Below are positions 8,686 through 16,600 of a DNA stretch of 64,000 nt, one piece after another; position 1 is the stretch's first letter; the number at the start of each line of letters is the position of its first letter. Location of the stretch: the NCBI RefSeq assembly GCF_006443685.1, contig NZ_VFYP01000002.1, positions 248,001 to 312,000 of the forward strand, read 5' to 3'. A program made the position numbers and the translations under genes. Below the pieces are notes generated by a model. The model was given only the letters and a program-made list of their open reading frames with translations. It was not told the origin of the DNA and ran no database searches. The DNA is from Rhizobium glycinendophyticum (GTDB lineage: Bacteria > Pseudomonadota > Alphaproteobacteria > Rhizobiales > Rhizobiaceae).

Positions 8686-8940
8686 ATGAAAAAGACCCTT
8701 TTGGCATTGGCATTGATCGCCCCTCTCGCATCCTGCACGCAGACTGAACGCGGTGCCGGCATCGGTGCCGCTTCCGGCGCCATCATCGGTGGTGTCGCAA
8801 CCGGCAATGTCCGTGGTGCAGCAGTCGGCGCAGCGGTCGGCGGTGTCGCCGGCGCGCTGATCGGCAACTCGCAGGAACGTGCCGGCTACTGCGTATATCG
8901 CGATCGCTACGGCCGCACCTACGAAGCTCGTTGCCGCTAA
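8686..8940 (+). CDS. Glycine-zipper lipoprotein
   Basis: An 84-residue exported lipoprotein. The signal peptide ends in a lipobox (LASC, Cys17). Residues about 22-62 are a glycine-zipper repeat (GAGIGAASGAIIGGVATG, then GAAVGAAVGGVAGALIG), which usually forms tightly packed membrane helices; the C-terminus YCVYRDRYGRTYEARCR has two Cys that could pair. Function unknown; such proteins are small envelope components. GGAAAAGGAAACG precedes the ATG. It is the last gene of the cassette, followed by a strong terminator. Confidence 0.85.
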   Translation: MKKTLLALALIAPLASCTQTERGAGIGAASGAIIGGVATGNVRGAAVGAAVGGVAGALIGNSQERAGYCVYRDRYGRTYEARCR

Positions 8941-8956
8941 CAGCGCTGACGTCACA

Positions 8957-8992
8957 GAAAAGGCCGCCGAACCGACGTTCGGCGGCCTTTTC
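8957..8992 (+). terminator. Rho-independent terminator after glycine-zipper gene
   Basis: A 15-base-pair stem (GAAAAGGCCGCCGAA/TTCGGCGGCCTTTTC) with a six-base loop and flanking A and T runs, 17 bases past the stop. It can work on both strands. Confidence 0.93.
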
Positions 8993-9024
8993 TGTTTTAA
9001 CGTTAACCTCTCGACCAAACCCGG

Positions 9025-9091
9025 AACGAATCAGCGACGAATCGCAGACGCAGATGTTTTCTCGTTTCGTTCACCGCTAGATAATGTGGAA
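9025..9091 (+). repeat. Imperfect direct repeat, right copy (element B)
   Basis: Second copy of the element at 7311-7373. It keeps the paired GAATC sites (9028, 9039), the GTTCACCGCTAGAT block (9069-9082) and GTGGAA (9086-9091). It lies in the 192-base convergent gap between the glycine-zipper terminator and phaB, where no promoter for a protein gene is needed. A GGTTAACC palindrome containing TTAACCAT, like a CtrA half-site, follows at 9101-9109. Confidence 0.65.
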
Positions 9092-9184
9092 TTACAATTG
9101 GTTAACCATACGGCCTGGTGGATATTAAGAGTTCTAGCCGCAGTCCTCGGCCCCTGTTCCTTAACAGCGTGCGGCCGATTGTGA

Positions 9185-9910
9185 TCAGACGAAGAACTGA
9201 CCACCATTGGCAGAGATCGTCGATCCCGTGATGAAGCCAGCATCATCGGAAGCGAGGAAGACCACACAGCGCGCAATTTCCTCAGGCTCTCCGAGGCGCC
9301 CAACCGGGATCTGCGGGATTATCCGCTCGTTCAGGACCTTTTCAGGGATCGCGCGCACCATCTCCGTACCAATATATCCGGGGCAGATGGCGTTGACTGT
9401 AATTCCCTTGGCGGCACCCTCCTGGGCTAGCGCCTTGGTGAAGCCCAGGTCACCCGCCTTTGCAGCAGAATAGTTTGCCTGCCCCATCTGACCCTTCTGG
9501 CCGTTGATCGAGGAGATGTTGATGACGCGACCGAAATTGCGATCGCGCATGCCGCTCCACAGCGGATGGGTCATGTTGAACAGACCGGTGAGGTTCGTGC
9601 CGATGACCTCACCCCACTGCTCGGGCGTCATCTTGTGGAACATGGCGTCCCGCGTGATGCCTGCATTATTGACCAGGACTTCAACGGGGCCGAGCGCCGC
9701 CTCGACGGCGGCAATACCCTCGGCGCAAGCCGGGTAGCTTGAGACATCCCACTTGAACACGGGAATACCGGTCTCGGCTTCGAAAGCCTTGGCCTTTTCT
9801 TCATTACCCGCGAAGTTCGCTGCGACCTTGTATCCTGCGTCCTTTAGGGCAATTGAAATCGCCGCACCGATCCCGCGCGTGCCTCCGGTCACCAAAGCAA
9901 CTCTGCTCAT
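9185..9910 (-). CDS. phaB: Acetoacetyl-CoA reductase (PHB synthesis)
   Basis: A 241-residue short-chain dehydrogenase that reduces acetoacetyl-CoA to (R)-3-hydroxybutyryl-CoA with NADPH, step two of polyhydroxybutyrate synthesis. It shows the nucleotide site GGTRGIG (9-15), NNAG (81-84) and the catalytic Ser134, Tyr147 and Lys151 (NYSAAK). The C-terminal SANGGQFFV is typical of PhaB. ATG at 9910 follows a GGAGGA-type site. It lies downstream of phaA on the same strand with a 154-base gap containing two hairpins. Confidence 0.95.
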   Translation of the reverse strand: MSRVALVTGGTRGIGAAISIALKDAGYKVAANFAGNEEKAKAFEAETGIPVFKWDVSSYPACAEGIAAVEAALGPVEVLVNNAGITRDAMFHKMTPEQWGEVIGTNLTGLFNMTHPLWSGMRDRNFGRVINISSINGQKGQMGQANYSAAKAGDLGFTKALAQEGAAKGITVNAICPGYIGTEMVRAIPEKVLNERIIPQIPVGRLGEPEEIARCVVFLASDDAGFITGSTISANGGQFFV

Positions 9911-9981
9911 CGTCAGTCCTCCCCTTATCGGTTCTTAGCGTTCCCGTTCCGTGGTGTGTGTCAGGCGATATCTTCCGCCTT

Positions 9982-10013
9982 GGCACAAGGGTGCCCCCCG
10001 GTTCTCGACCGGG
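9982..10013 (-). other. Tandem RNA hairpins between phaA and phaB
   Basis: Two perfect adjacent stems one base apart: GGCAC/GTGCC (9982-9995, loop AAGG) and CCCGGT/ACCGGG (9997-10013, loop TCTCG). Neither is followed by a T tract on the minus strand, so an mRNA processing or stability role is more likely than termination. Confidence 0.5.
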
Positions 10014-10064
10014 AAGGACAATATCAATGGATGAACTGCCGGCGAAAACGCCACGCCATCGCCC

Positions 10065-11246
10065 TCAGAGGGCCTCGAGGCACATGGCGACGCCCATGCC
10101 ACCGCCGATGCAGAGCGTGGCAAGCCCCTTCTTGGCGCCTCGGCGTTTCATCTCGAATACAAGCGTGTTGAGGATGCGCGCACCCGACGCACCGACCGGG
10201 TGGCCGATTGCAATGGCACCGCCGTTGACATTGACGATCGAGGTATCCCAGCCGAGGTCCTTGTTGACCGCGCAGGCCTGAGCCGCGAACGCTTCGTTGG
10301 CTTCGACCAGATCGAGGTCGGAGATCTTCCAGCCGGCCTTTTCAAGGGCTTTGCGCGATGCCGGGATCGGGCCCGTGCCCATGATCTTCGGATCGACGCC
10401 AGCGGTCGCCCAGGAAACGATGCGAGCAAGTGGAGCGATGCCGCGCCGCGAGGCTTCAGCCTCTGTCATCAGCAGGGCGGCGGCGGCGCCATCATTGATC
10501 CCCGACGCATTGCCGGCTGTCACGCTGCCTTCCTTGTCAAAGGCAGGTTTCAGCTTCTGCATGCTATCCAGGGTAGCTCCGTGGCGAATGTATTCGTCCT
10601 GGTCGACAGTAACGTCACCCTTGCGGCCGGGCACGATGACCGGCACGATCTCGTCCTTGAAGCGGCCAGCAAGCTGAGCGGCTTCCGCCTTGTTCTGGGA
10701 GGCGACAGCAAACGCGTCCTGCTCGTCGCGGGTCAATTGCCACTGGCGCGCCACGTTTTCCGCGGTCGTGCCCATGTGATAGCCGTAAAAGGCATCCGTC
10801 AGGCCGTCCTTGATCATCGTGTCGACCATCTTCAGGTCGCCCATCTTGGTGCCGTTGCGCAGATGCGCGCAATGCGGTGCCATGGACATGGATTCCTGCC
10901 CACCGGCAATGATAATTTTCGCGTCTCCCGTGAGGATCTGCTGCATGCCGACGGCAACGGCGCGAAGGCCCGAGCCGCACAGCTGGTTGAGGCCCCAGGC
11001 AGTCGCTTCCTGCGGGATGCCGGCCTTCATCGCGGCCTGCCTAGCGGGGTTCTGTCCTTGGCCTGCCGTCAGGATCTGCCCGAGGATGACTTCGTCGACC
11101 TCGCCGGCCTCCACACCCGCACGCTCCAGCACAGCCTTGATGGCCACGGCGCCCAGATCATGCGCGGCGACGGACGACAGGGCGCCGTTAAACGAACCGA
11201 CCGGCGTTCTGGCGGCGCTGGCGATGACGATGGACGGACTGGTCAT
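10065..11246 (-). CDS. phaA: Acetyl-CoA acetyltransferase (beta-ketothiolase)
   Basis: A 393-residue thiolase, the standard PhaA length. It condenses two acetyl-CoA to acetoacetyl-CoA, the first step of PHB synthesis. Catalytic residues are visible: Cys90 (NQLCGSG), His349 (GHPVGASG) and Cys379 (CIGGGMG). The start MTSPSIV at 11246 has GGAGGAG 7 bases upstream; the longer frame to 11309 is rejected. It is followed by phaB and divergent from phaR, with a PhaR-type box in the shared upstream region. Confidence 0.96.
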   Translation of the reverse strand: MTSPSIVIASAARTPVGSFNGALSSVAAHDLGAVAIKAVLERAGVEAGEVDEVILGQILTAGQGQNPARQAAMKAGIPQEATAWGLNQLCGSGLRAVAVGMQQILTGDAKIIIAGGQESMSMAPHCAHLRNGTKMGDLKMVDTMIKDGLTDAFYGYHMGTTAENVARQWQLTRDEQDAFAVASQNKAEAAQLAGRFKDEIVPVIVPGRKGDVTVDQDEYIRHGATLDSMQKLKPAFDKEGSVTAGNASGINDGAAAALLMTEAEASRRGIAPLARIVSWATAGVDPKIMGTGPIPASRKALEKAGWKISDLDLVEANEAFAAQACAVNKDLGWDTSIVNVNGGAIAIGHPVGASGARILNTLVFEMKRRGAKKGLATLCIGGGMGVAMCLEAL

Positions 11247-11373
11247 GGACGTCTCCTCCGAAATGTTTGTGTTTCGAAAGAAACTGTCAAAGACTGCTCC
11301 CGGTGTCAAACAGGATAAACCCCGCCGGATCGTTCTTTGGTTGCAAGCTCCTGTCTTTCGTCAATTCGGTTTC

Positions 11374-11386
11374 GTGCATTGCACAA
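11374..11386. promoter_or_regulatory. Candidate PhaR binding site
   Basis: GTGCATTGCAC (11374-11384) is an inverted repeat around one base and, read as TGCATTGCACAA (11375-11386), fits the TGC-N3-GCA type of motif I recall for rhizobial PhaR/AniA. It lies between the divergent phaA and phaR genes, 90 bases upstream of phaR, consistent with control of both. Confidence 0.6.
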
Positions 11387-11473
11387 AGAGATTGTCACCA
11401 GCTCTCATTTGCGCTTACATTCATCATTGGGAAGAGCAAAAATAACCGAAAAACGACGGGTTAGGAGACCGCA

Positions 11474-12052
11474 ATGGCCAAAGCCGATGGCGAAATCGTT
11501 ATCAAGAAATACGCCAATCGACGCCTCTATAATACCGGCACGAGCACTTACGTGACGCTTGAGGACTTGGCCAAGATGGTCAAGAAGGGCGAGGACTTCA
11601 TTGTCCAGGACGCCAAGTCCGGCGAGGACATCACCCACTCGGTCCTGACCCAGATCATCTTCGAACAGGAGTCGAAGACGGGCAATACGCTGCTCCCGAT
11701 CTCTTTCCTGCGCCAGCTGATCAGCTACTACGGCGATCAGATGCAGATGGTGGTGCCGAGCTTCCTCGAGCACTCGATGAAGGCCTTCACCGAGCAGCAG
11801 ACCCAGATGCGCGAGCAGATGACCAAGGCCTTTGGCGATCATCCGCTGTCTAAGAATCTGCAAATGCCAATCCAGTTGATGGAGGAGCAGGTCAAGCGCA
11901 ATACCGAAATGTTCCAGCAGGCGATGCAGATGTTCTCGCCCTTCCTCGGCGGCCAGCAGCCTGCCAAGGAAACTCGCAAGGCCGAGGCCAAAGACATTGA
12001 TGAATTGAAGGAGCAGTTGCGCTCCTTGCAAAGCAAGCTTGACAATCTCTGA
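11474..12052 (+). CDS. phaR: Polyhydroxyalkanoate synthesis repressor PhaR (AniA)
   Basis: A 192-residue DNA-binding regulator. The N-terminal domain (about residues 8-68, IKKYANRRLYNTGTSTYVTLEDLAKMVK) is the conserved PHB accumulation regulatory domain; two short helical repeats follow (FLRQLISYYGDQMQMVVPSFLE and similar), then a charged coiled-coil tail. In rhizobia it links PHB storage to carbon flow and exopolysaccharide, and binds both DNA and PHB. ATG has GGAG 8 bases upstream. Divergent from phaA; ends at a clear terminator. Confidence 0.95.
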   Translation: MAKADGEIVIKKYANRRLYNTGTSTYVTLEDLAKMVKKGEDFIVQDAKSGEDITHSVLTQIIFEQESKTGNTLLPISFLRQLISYYGDQMQMVVPSFLEHSMKAFTEQQTQMREQMTKAFGDHPLSKNLQMPIQLMEEQVKRNTEMFQQAMQMFSPFLGGQQPAKETRKAEAKDIDELKEQLRSLQSKLDNL

Positions 12053-12056
12053 AACG

Positions 12057-12080
12057 AAAGGCCTCGCTCCGGGGCCTTTT
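12057..12080 (+). terminator. Terminator of phaR
   Basis: Stem AAAGGCCTCG/CGGGGCCTTT (one G-T pair) with loop CTC, then TTTTT, 5 bases after the phaR stop. Confidence 0.88.
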
Positions 12081-12086
12081 TAGATT

Positions 12087-12112
12087 GTCGATCGGGTCAC
12101 AGCCCGATCGAC
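12087..12112 (-). other. Perfect hairpin with a stop codon in its loop
   Basis: GTCGATCGGG (12087-12096) pairs perfectly with CCCGATCGAC (12103-12112). The six-base loop holds the TGA stop codon (12099-12097) of the minus-strand membrane protein gene. No T tract follows on the minus strand. Confidence 0.6.
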
Positions 12113-12492
12113 ACGTCACGCCCGGCGGCCCGGTTGGAAATCGTGAAACCAGCCACGACGTCAATGAAGGCGACGACCATCAGCGTGAAGAAAAGCTGCG
12201 TGGCCGCATCCCTGACCAGCAGGAACTCGACGAGGAAAACGACGAAGACCAGCATGGAGAGCATGTGATTGAGCAACGAGTTTCGATTGCTCATCGTCGC
12301 CTTCAGGACTTCGAAAAACAGCGCAATCAGAGCAACCAGAATGACGACATCACCCAGGGTGATTGTCCAGAGGGCGCCCGAGAGCATCGGCACCGTGACA
12401 AGCGTGGAAGCGAAAGAAGGCAGACCACTTCCCAGCATGACTGCGTTGTAGAACACGAACGGCACGATCATCAGGGGTATGGCGACAAACAT
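12097..12492 (-). CDS. Conserved membrane protein of unknown function
   Basis: A 131-residue protein with about four hydrophobic helices (IPLMIVPFVFYNAVML, ITLGDVVILVALIALFFEVL, HMLSMLVFVVFLVEFLLV and FFTLMVVAFIDVVAGFTI) and the motif NRNSLLNHMLSM between helices two and three. I do not recognise a function; similar proteins occur in Rhizobiales. GAGGAAGG precedes the ATG at a suitable distance. It stands alone, convergent with phaR, and its stop codon lies in the loop of a 10-base-pair hairpin. Confidence 0.75.
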   Translation of the reverse strand: MFVAIPLMIVPFVFYNAVMLGSGLPSFASTLVTVPMLSGALWTITLGDVVILVALIALFFEVLKATMSNRNSLLNHMLSMLVFVVFLVEFLLVRDAATQLFFTLMVVAFIDVVAGFTISNRAAGRDVSIGL

Positions 12493-12570
12493 CAGACATC
12501 CTTCCTCACCTGGAGTTCACGCCAATCCGGCGGCCTTCTCCTGCGTGAGTTAACAATGCCTTGACTAAAA

Positions 12571-12600
12571 AAGTAAAGGCCGGCGCTAAGGCCGGCCTTC
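12571..12600 (-). terminator. Terminator of rpmF
   Basis: Stem AAGGCCGGC/GCCGGCCTT with loop GCTAAG; on the minus strand it is followed by a T-rich run (TTACTTTTTTA). It starts 25 bases past the rpmF stop. The arm plus flank at 12591-12609 recurs at 47577-47595. Confidence 0.88.
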
Positions 12601-12624
12601 AACAATCAGGATGTCGCGCAGAAA

Positions 12625-12810
12625 TTATGCGCTTTCCTTCGGCGTCAGAACCTGACGGCCACGATACATACCGGTCTTCAGATCGATATGGTGCGGGCGA
12701 CGCAGTTCGCCGGAATTCTTGTCCTCGACATAGGTCGCGGCCTTCAGGGCGTCCGCAGAACGGCGCATACCGCGCTTCGACGGGCTTGTTTTTCTCTTCG
12801 GTACAGCCAT
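12625..12810 (-). CDS. rpmF: 50S ribosomal protein L32
   Basis: A 61-residue basic protein that matches L32 from end to end: [18 protein letters not shown] start, [20 protein letters not shown] end. This is the zinc-free form without the CxxC pair. GGAG lies 8 bases before the ATG. It is a single-gene unit with its own terminator and a structured leader at 12838-12876. Confidence 0.97.
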   Translation of the reverse strand: MAVPKRKTSPSKRGMRRSADALKAATYVEDKNSGELRRPHHIDLKTGMYRGRQVLTPKESA

Positions 12811-12837
12811 TTTCGTTACTCCACGTGACGGTGCAAA

Positions 12838-12876
12838 ACAGGTTGAGCGGCCTCGATGAGGCCGGACAGAACCTGT
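12838..12876 (-). promoter_or_regulatory. Nested hairpin in the rpmF leader
   Basis: Two nested inverted repeats: outer ACAGGTT/AACCTGT (12838-12844 and 12870-12876) and inner GGCCTC/GAGGCC (12849-12854 and 12858-12863, loop of 3). On the minus strand the structure ends 28 bases before the rpmF ATG and is followed by TTTT, so it could act as an attenuator or a protein-binding leader. No known family assigned. Confidence 0.5.
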
Positions 12877-12967
12877 CGCGAACTCGGATTTTGGCGGGCT
12901 TATACATGTCCGGGAGGGGTTTGACCAGTCCCTGCCGTCATTTTTTCAGACGCACCGGAGCGGCGGT

Positions 12968-13615
12968 TCACGCCTCGTCTTCAGGCACGATCCAGCTTTC
13001 GGCCAGCGCCGCAGTCTCCCATGCCCTCCACGCCGGATGAGCCTTGACGGCAGCCATGTAATCAAGCGTATCCGCATCCTTGACCAGATCATAGACGGCA
13101 AAGCGATTGACCACCGGGGCAAACATCGCATCCGCAGCACCGAATGCGCCGAACAGGAAGGGACCGCCTGACATCTGCCTCATCTCTCGCCAGATCTCCT
13201 CGATCCGCTGCACGTCAGCCTTCACCCCATCCGGCAGGTCGATGGCCCTCACCGGCCGGCGCATGTTCATCGGGCAAGCGCCCCGCAAAGAGCGGAAACC
13301 AGACAGCATCTCCATCGAGATCGACCGCGCCATGCTGCGCCGGGCAGGATCGTCCGGCCAAAGACCCGCGTCGGGGAAAAGCTCGGTAACATATTCGATG
13401 ATGGCGAGCGATTCCCACACCCTGACAGGGCCATGGTGCAAGACCGGAACCCTTCCAGTGGGAGACAGTGCGCGAAACTGCGGGCTCGTCGCCCCAGGGC
13501 CGAACGGGATCAACTGTTCACGAAAGGGAATGCCGGCTACTGTCATGGCGATCCAGGGACGGAAGGACCAGGACGAGTAGTTCTTGTTGGCGATGTAGAG
13601 GACGAGATCGGACAT
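12968..13615 (-). CDS. Glutathione S-transferase family protein
   Basis: A 215-residue GST. The N-terminal thioredoxin-like domain (about 1-80) carries NKNYSSWSFRPW, where a Ser likely activates glutathione, followed by cis-Pro segment GRVPVLHHG and WESLAIIEY, the glutathione gamma-glutamyl contact. A helical C-terminal domain follows (FGAADAMFAPVVNRF). The substrate is unknown. ATG 13615 is preferred because GGAAGG lies 5 bases upstream; a GTG at 13621 would touch this site. Confidence 0.9.
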   Translation of the reverse strand: MSDLVLYIANKNYSSWSFRPWIAMTVAGIPFREQLIPFGPGATSPQFRALSPTGRVPVLHHGPVRVWESLAIIEYVTELFPDAGLWPDDPARRSMARSISMEMLSGFRSLRGACPMNMRRPVRAIDLPDGVKADVQRIEEIWREMRQMSGGPFLFGAFGAADAMFAPVVNRFAVYDLVKDADTLDYMAAVKAHPAWRAWETAALAESWIVPEDEA

Positions 13616-13685
13616 GGGCACCTTCCCTTTCAGATGAAAGCGACGTTAGCCGCATCTGATGCAAACGACCAACGAGACTCTGATC

Positions 13686-14465
13686 TCAATCATAGAGACA
13701 GGTGATGTATTCACCCGATCGCTTTGCGCGGCGGTCGACGACATTGGCCAGCCGTTGCATGCCCTTGCCCGGTTTACTGGCCACCCGGTCGATCGGGTTG
13801 GGGAGCGCGACTGCGAGCAATGCAGCCTGGCGGGCGCTGAGCTTGGCGGCGGAGGTCTTGAAATGATATCGGGCGGCTGCCTCAATGCCGTAGATGCCGG
13901 GCCCCCACTCGGCGATATTGAGGTAGACCTCCATGATCCGCTCCTTGGGCCAGACGGCGTCAGTTGCCAGCGCCAGTGGCAATTCGAGGCCCTTGCGCAC
14001 AAATGAGCGGCTGTTCCAGAGGAACAGGTTTTTGGCCGTCTGCATGGGGATCGTGCTGGCACCCCGGGTTGCCTCGCCAGCGAGCGCATCATCGACGACG
14101 CCCTTAAGCTGTCCCCAGTCGACGCCATTATGGATGCAGAACTGGCCGTCTTCCGACATCATCACGGCGCGCACAACATTCGGCGAGATATCTTCGAAAT
14201 CCACCCAGCGACGATCATAACCCTGGAAGGTCAGGAGATCTGCCAGCATCAGGGTGGAGACGGGGTGGATGAAATCGAGCCGGTAGACGAGGATCAGAAA
14301 ATAGGGCGCGCAAAGGAAGGCGACGACACCGATGGCGATCCGACGCCATAGTCTCGCGCGCTCCTGGCCTTCCTCGACCGGGGCTTCCTCCGTCTCCTGC
14401 TCCAAAGTCTGCACGTCCACTGTCAAAGAAGATCGATCCACTCGTCCCGGGGGCTCGTCTGTCAT
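13686..14465 (-). CDS. mtgA: Monofunctional peptidoglycan transglycosylase
   Basis: A 259-residue inner membrane protein that polymerises lipid II into glycan strands. One membrane anchor ([18 protein letters not shown]) is followed by a GT51 domain with its five motifs: [13 protein letters not shown] (catalytic Glu), [45 protein letters not shown] and an ending [14 protein letters not shown] 14465 has AAGAGG 6 bases upstream; ATG 14471 touches that site. Longer readings run antisense into ispA. Divergent from ispA. Confidence 0.93.
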   Translation of the reverse strand: MTDEPPGRVDRSSLTVDVQTLEQETEEAPVEEGQERARLWRRIAIGVVAFLCAPYFLILVYRLDFIHPVSTLMLADLLTFQGYDRRWVDFEDISPNVVRAVMMSEDGQFCIHNGVDWGQLKGVVDDALAGEATRGASTIPMQTAKNLFLWNSRSFVRKGLELPLALATDAVWPKERIMEVYLNIAEWGPGIYGIEAAARYHFKTSAAKLSARQAALLAVALPNPIDRVASKPGKGMQRLANVVDRRAKRSGEYITCLYD

Positions 14466-14567
14466 ACGCATCCTCTTGACGATTGACCAGTAGAGGACGG
14501 CCAAACTCCCATACCTGTGACGGAATTTCCCGTTGCCACTCCCGGGGTGCCGTGCGAAATAGCCCGC

Positions 14568-15482
14568 ATGAGCCCGTCTTCGACCACTTTCGAACAGAAT
14601 CTTGCACGTCATGCTGCTACGGTGGAAGCGCGCCTCGGCTTGCTGCTTGATGCGCGGCCTCGCGCTGGAGAGATCGCACGCCCACAGAGACTGATCGAGG
14701 CCATGCATTACGGTGCATTGAACGGCGGCAAGCGCCTGCGGCCCTATCTGGTTCTGGAGGCCACGCGACTGTTCAGCGGCGATGAAGAAGCCGCTCTTCT
14801 AGTGGGCTGCGCGCTGGAATGTCTGCACAGCTATTCGCTCGTCCATGACGATCTTCCGGCGATGGACGACGACGACCTGCGTCGCGGCAAGCCGACCGTT
14901 CACATCGCCTATGACTATGCCACCGCAATTCTGGCGGGCGATGGCCTGCTGACCTATGCTTTTGACATTATCACGTCACCGGAAACGCCTTTGCAGGATG
15001 GCGCGAAGGCAACGCTCGTGCTCGAACTTGCCCGTGCAGCCGGCGTGGGCGGCATGGCAGGCGGTCAGGCGCTCGATCTTGCAGCAGAAACACAAGCGCC
15101 CGACGAAGCCGGGATCGTGCTGCTGCAATCGATGAAGACCGGCGCTCTCCTGCGGTTTGCCTGCGAAGCCGGCGCGGTCATCGCTGGTCGTGGCGCCGAA
15201 GACCGGGCCAAGTTGCGCCGGTTTGGAGAAGTGATCGGGCGCGCGTTTCAATTGGCGGACGATCTGTTAGATCTGACGGCCGATGCGGCCACCATGGGCA
15301 AGGCAACCGGCAAGGACGCGGCAAAAGGCAAAGGTACGCTTGTGGCCCTCAAAGGTCAGGCCTGGGCAGAAGCCGAGCTCAAACGTCTGGTGACCGCTGC
15401 CAGCGACGAACTCGCCACCTATGGAGAGACGGCCACGGTCCTCATCGAAGCAGCCCGCTTCATCGCATACAGGAAGAACTGA
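14568..15482 (+). CDS. ispA: Farnesyl/geranylgeranyl diphosphate synthase family (polyprenyl synthetase)
   Basis: A 304-residue trans-prenyltransferase, the usual IspA length. It joins IPP with allylic diphosphates. The first Asp-rich motif [14 protein letters not shown] and second motif DDLLD bind Mg-diphosphate; GGKRLRPYL near the start binds IPP. Product chain length is not certain from sequence. ATG 14568 is chosen by length; a GTG at 14517 in the same frame is possible, and neither has a strong ribosome-binding site. The next gene (hisC-like) starts 1 base after the stop, so they are cotranscribed. Confidence 0.88.
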   Translation: MSPSSTTFEQNLARHAATVEARLGLLLDARPRAGEIARPQRLIEAMHYGALNGGKRLRPYLVLEATRLFSGDEEAALLVGCALECLHSYSLVHDDLPAMDDDDLRRGKPTVHIAYDYATAILAGDGLLTYAFDIITSPETPLQDGAKATLVLELARAAGVGGMAGGQALDLAAETQAPDEAGIVLLQSMKTGALLRFACEAGAVIAGRGAEDRAKLRRFGEVIGRAFQLADDLLDLTADAATMGKATGKDAAKGKGTLVALKGQAWAEAELKRLVTAASDELATYGETATVLIEAARFIAYRKN

Positions 15483-15483
15483 T

Positions 15484-16539
15484 ATGAGCCGTTTCTGGTC
15501 CTCTGCCGTCCACGATCTGGAACCCTATGTGGCCGGTGAACAGCCGAAAATTCCGGGGCTGGTAAAGCTGAACACTAACGAAAACCCATTCGGCCCCTCG
15601 CCGCGCGTGCTCGAGGCGATTGCAGCAGCCTCCGATGATCGTTTGCGGCTCTATCCGGACCCGTCATCGTCGCGCCTGCGCGAAACGCTTGCCCGAAACT
15701 TCGGCCTTGAAGCTGAGCAGGTCTTTGTTGGCAATGGCTCGGACGAGGTTCTCGCCTTCACCTTCGCAGCCCTTCTCAAGCACGACAAGCCATTGCTCTG
15801 CTCTGACATCACCTACAGCTTCTACAAGACCTATGCCCGGCTCTTCGAGATCACCGTCGATGAAGTGCCGGTGGATGATGCCATGCGTATCCACATTGGC
15901 GATTATGACCGGCCCTGCGGCGCGATCATCCTTGCAAACCCGAATGCCCCTACAGGCATTGCCTTGCCGCTCTCCGAGATCGAGGCACTTGTCGCATCTC
16001 ATCCGGATCAGGTGGTGGTGATTGACGAAGCCTATGTCGATTTCGGAGCCGAAACGGCCGCAAGCCTCATTCCGCGTTACGAGAACCTGCTGGTGGTTCA
16101 CACCTTCTCGAAATCTCGCTCCCTCGCCGGCCTCCGCATCGGCTTCGCTCTCGGACAACGTTCGCTGATCGAGGCGCTGGAGCGCATGAAGGATAGCTTC
16201 AATTCCTATCCGCTGGATACACTTGCCCAGGCCGCTGCGACGGCGGCCGTCGAGGATAAAGCCTGGTTTAAGCAAACCCGAGACCAGATCATCGCCAACC
16301 GTGACATGGTAACAGGAGCCCTGAAAGCGCGTGGTTTCGAAGTGCTGCCGTCCTCGGCCAACTTCGTCTTCACCCGTCACCCGGCTCATCAGGGCGCCGA
16401 TCTCGCTCGAGGCTTGCGCGAACGCGCAGTGCTGATACGCCACTTCGCCAAACCACGCATCTCCGATTTTCTGCGCGTGACGATTGGCACTGCCGAGGAA
16501 TGCCATCAGTTTTTGACCGCCATCGATCAAATCATCTGA
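15484..16539 (+). CDS. hisC: HisC-type aminotransferase (histidinol-phosphate/aromatic)
   Basis: A 351-residue class II PLP aminotransferase. Seen are the substrate segment NTNENPFGPSP, PNAPTG (153-158), DEAYVDF (181-187) and the PLP lysine Lys210 in HTFSKSRSLAGLR. Members transaminate imidazole-acetol phosphate in histidine synthesis or aromatic amino acids; rhizobia have several paralogues and this one is not in a his operon, so its true substrate may be aromatic. AGGAAG precedes the ATG; the gene is one base from ispA. Confidence 0.82.
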   Translation: MSRFWSSAVHDLEPYVAGEQPKIPGLVKLNTNENPFGPSPRVLEAIAAASDDRLRLYPDPSSSRLRETLARNFGLEAEQVFVGNGSDEVLAFTFAALLKHDKPLLCSDITYSFYKTYARLFEITVDEVPVDDAMRIHIGDYDRPCGAIILANPNAPTGIALPLSEIEALVASHPDQVVVIDEAYVDFGAETAASLIPRYENLLVVHTFSKSRSLAGLRIGFALGQRSLIEALERMKDSFNSYPLDTLAQAAATAAVEDKAWFKQTRDQIIANRDMVTGALKARGFEVLPSSANFVFTRHPAHQGADLARGLRERAVLIRHFAKPRISDFLRVTIGTAEECHQFLTAIDQII

Positions 16540-16600
16540 CGTGTGCATGGAACGTACGCGGGCTAGTCTGTAAGCCCTTTCCCGACCATCGGAGCGTTCC

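Noticed and set aside
9023..9047. EcfG promoter in the right repeat copy
   Set aside because: GGAAC is present at 9023 but there is no CGTT at 16 or 17 bases.
9148..9177. Terminator of phaB
   Set aside because: A nested hairpin (CGGCC/GGCCG around CTGTT/AACAG) is present 8 bases past the stop, but no T tract follows on the minus strand; not called as a terminator.
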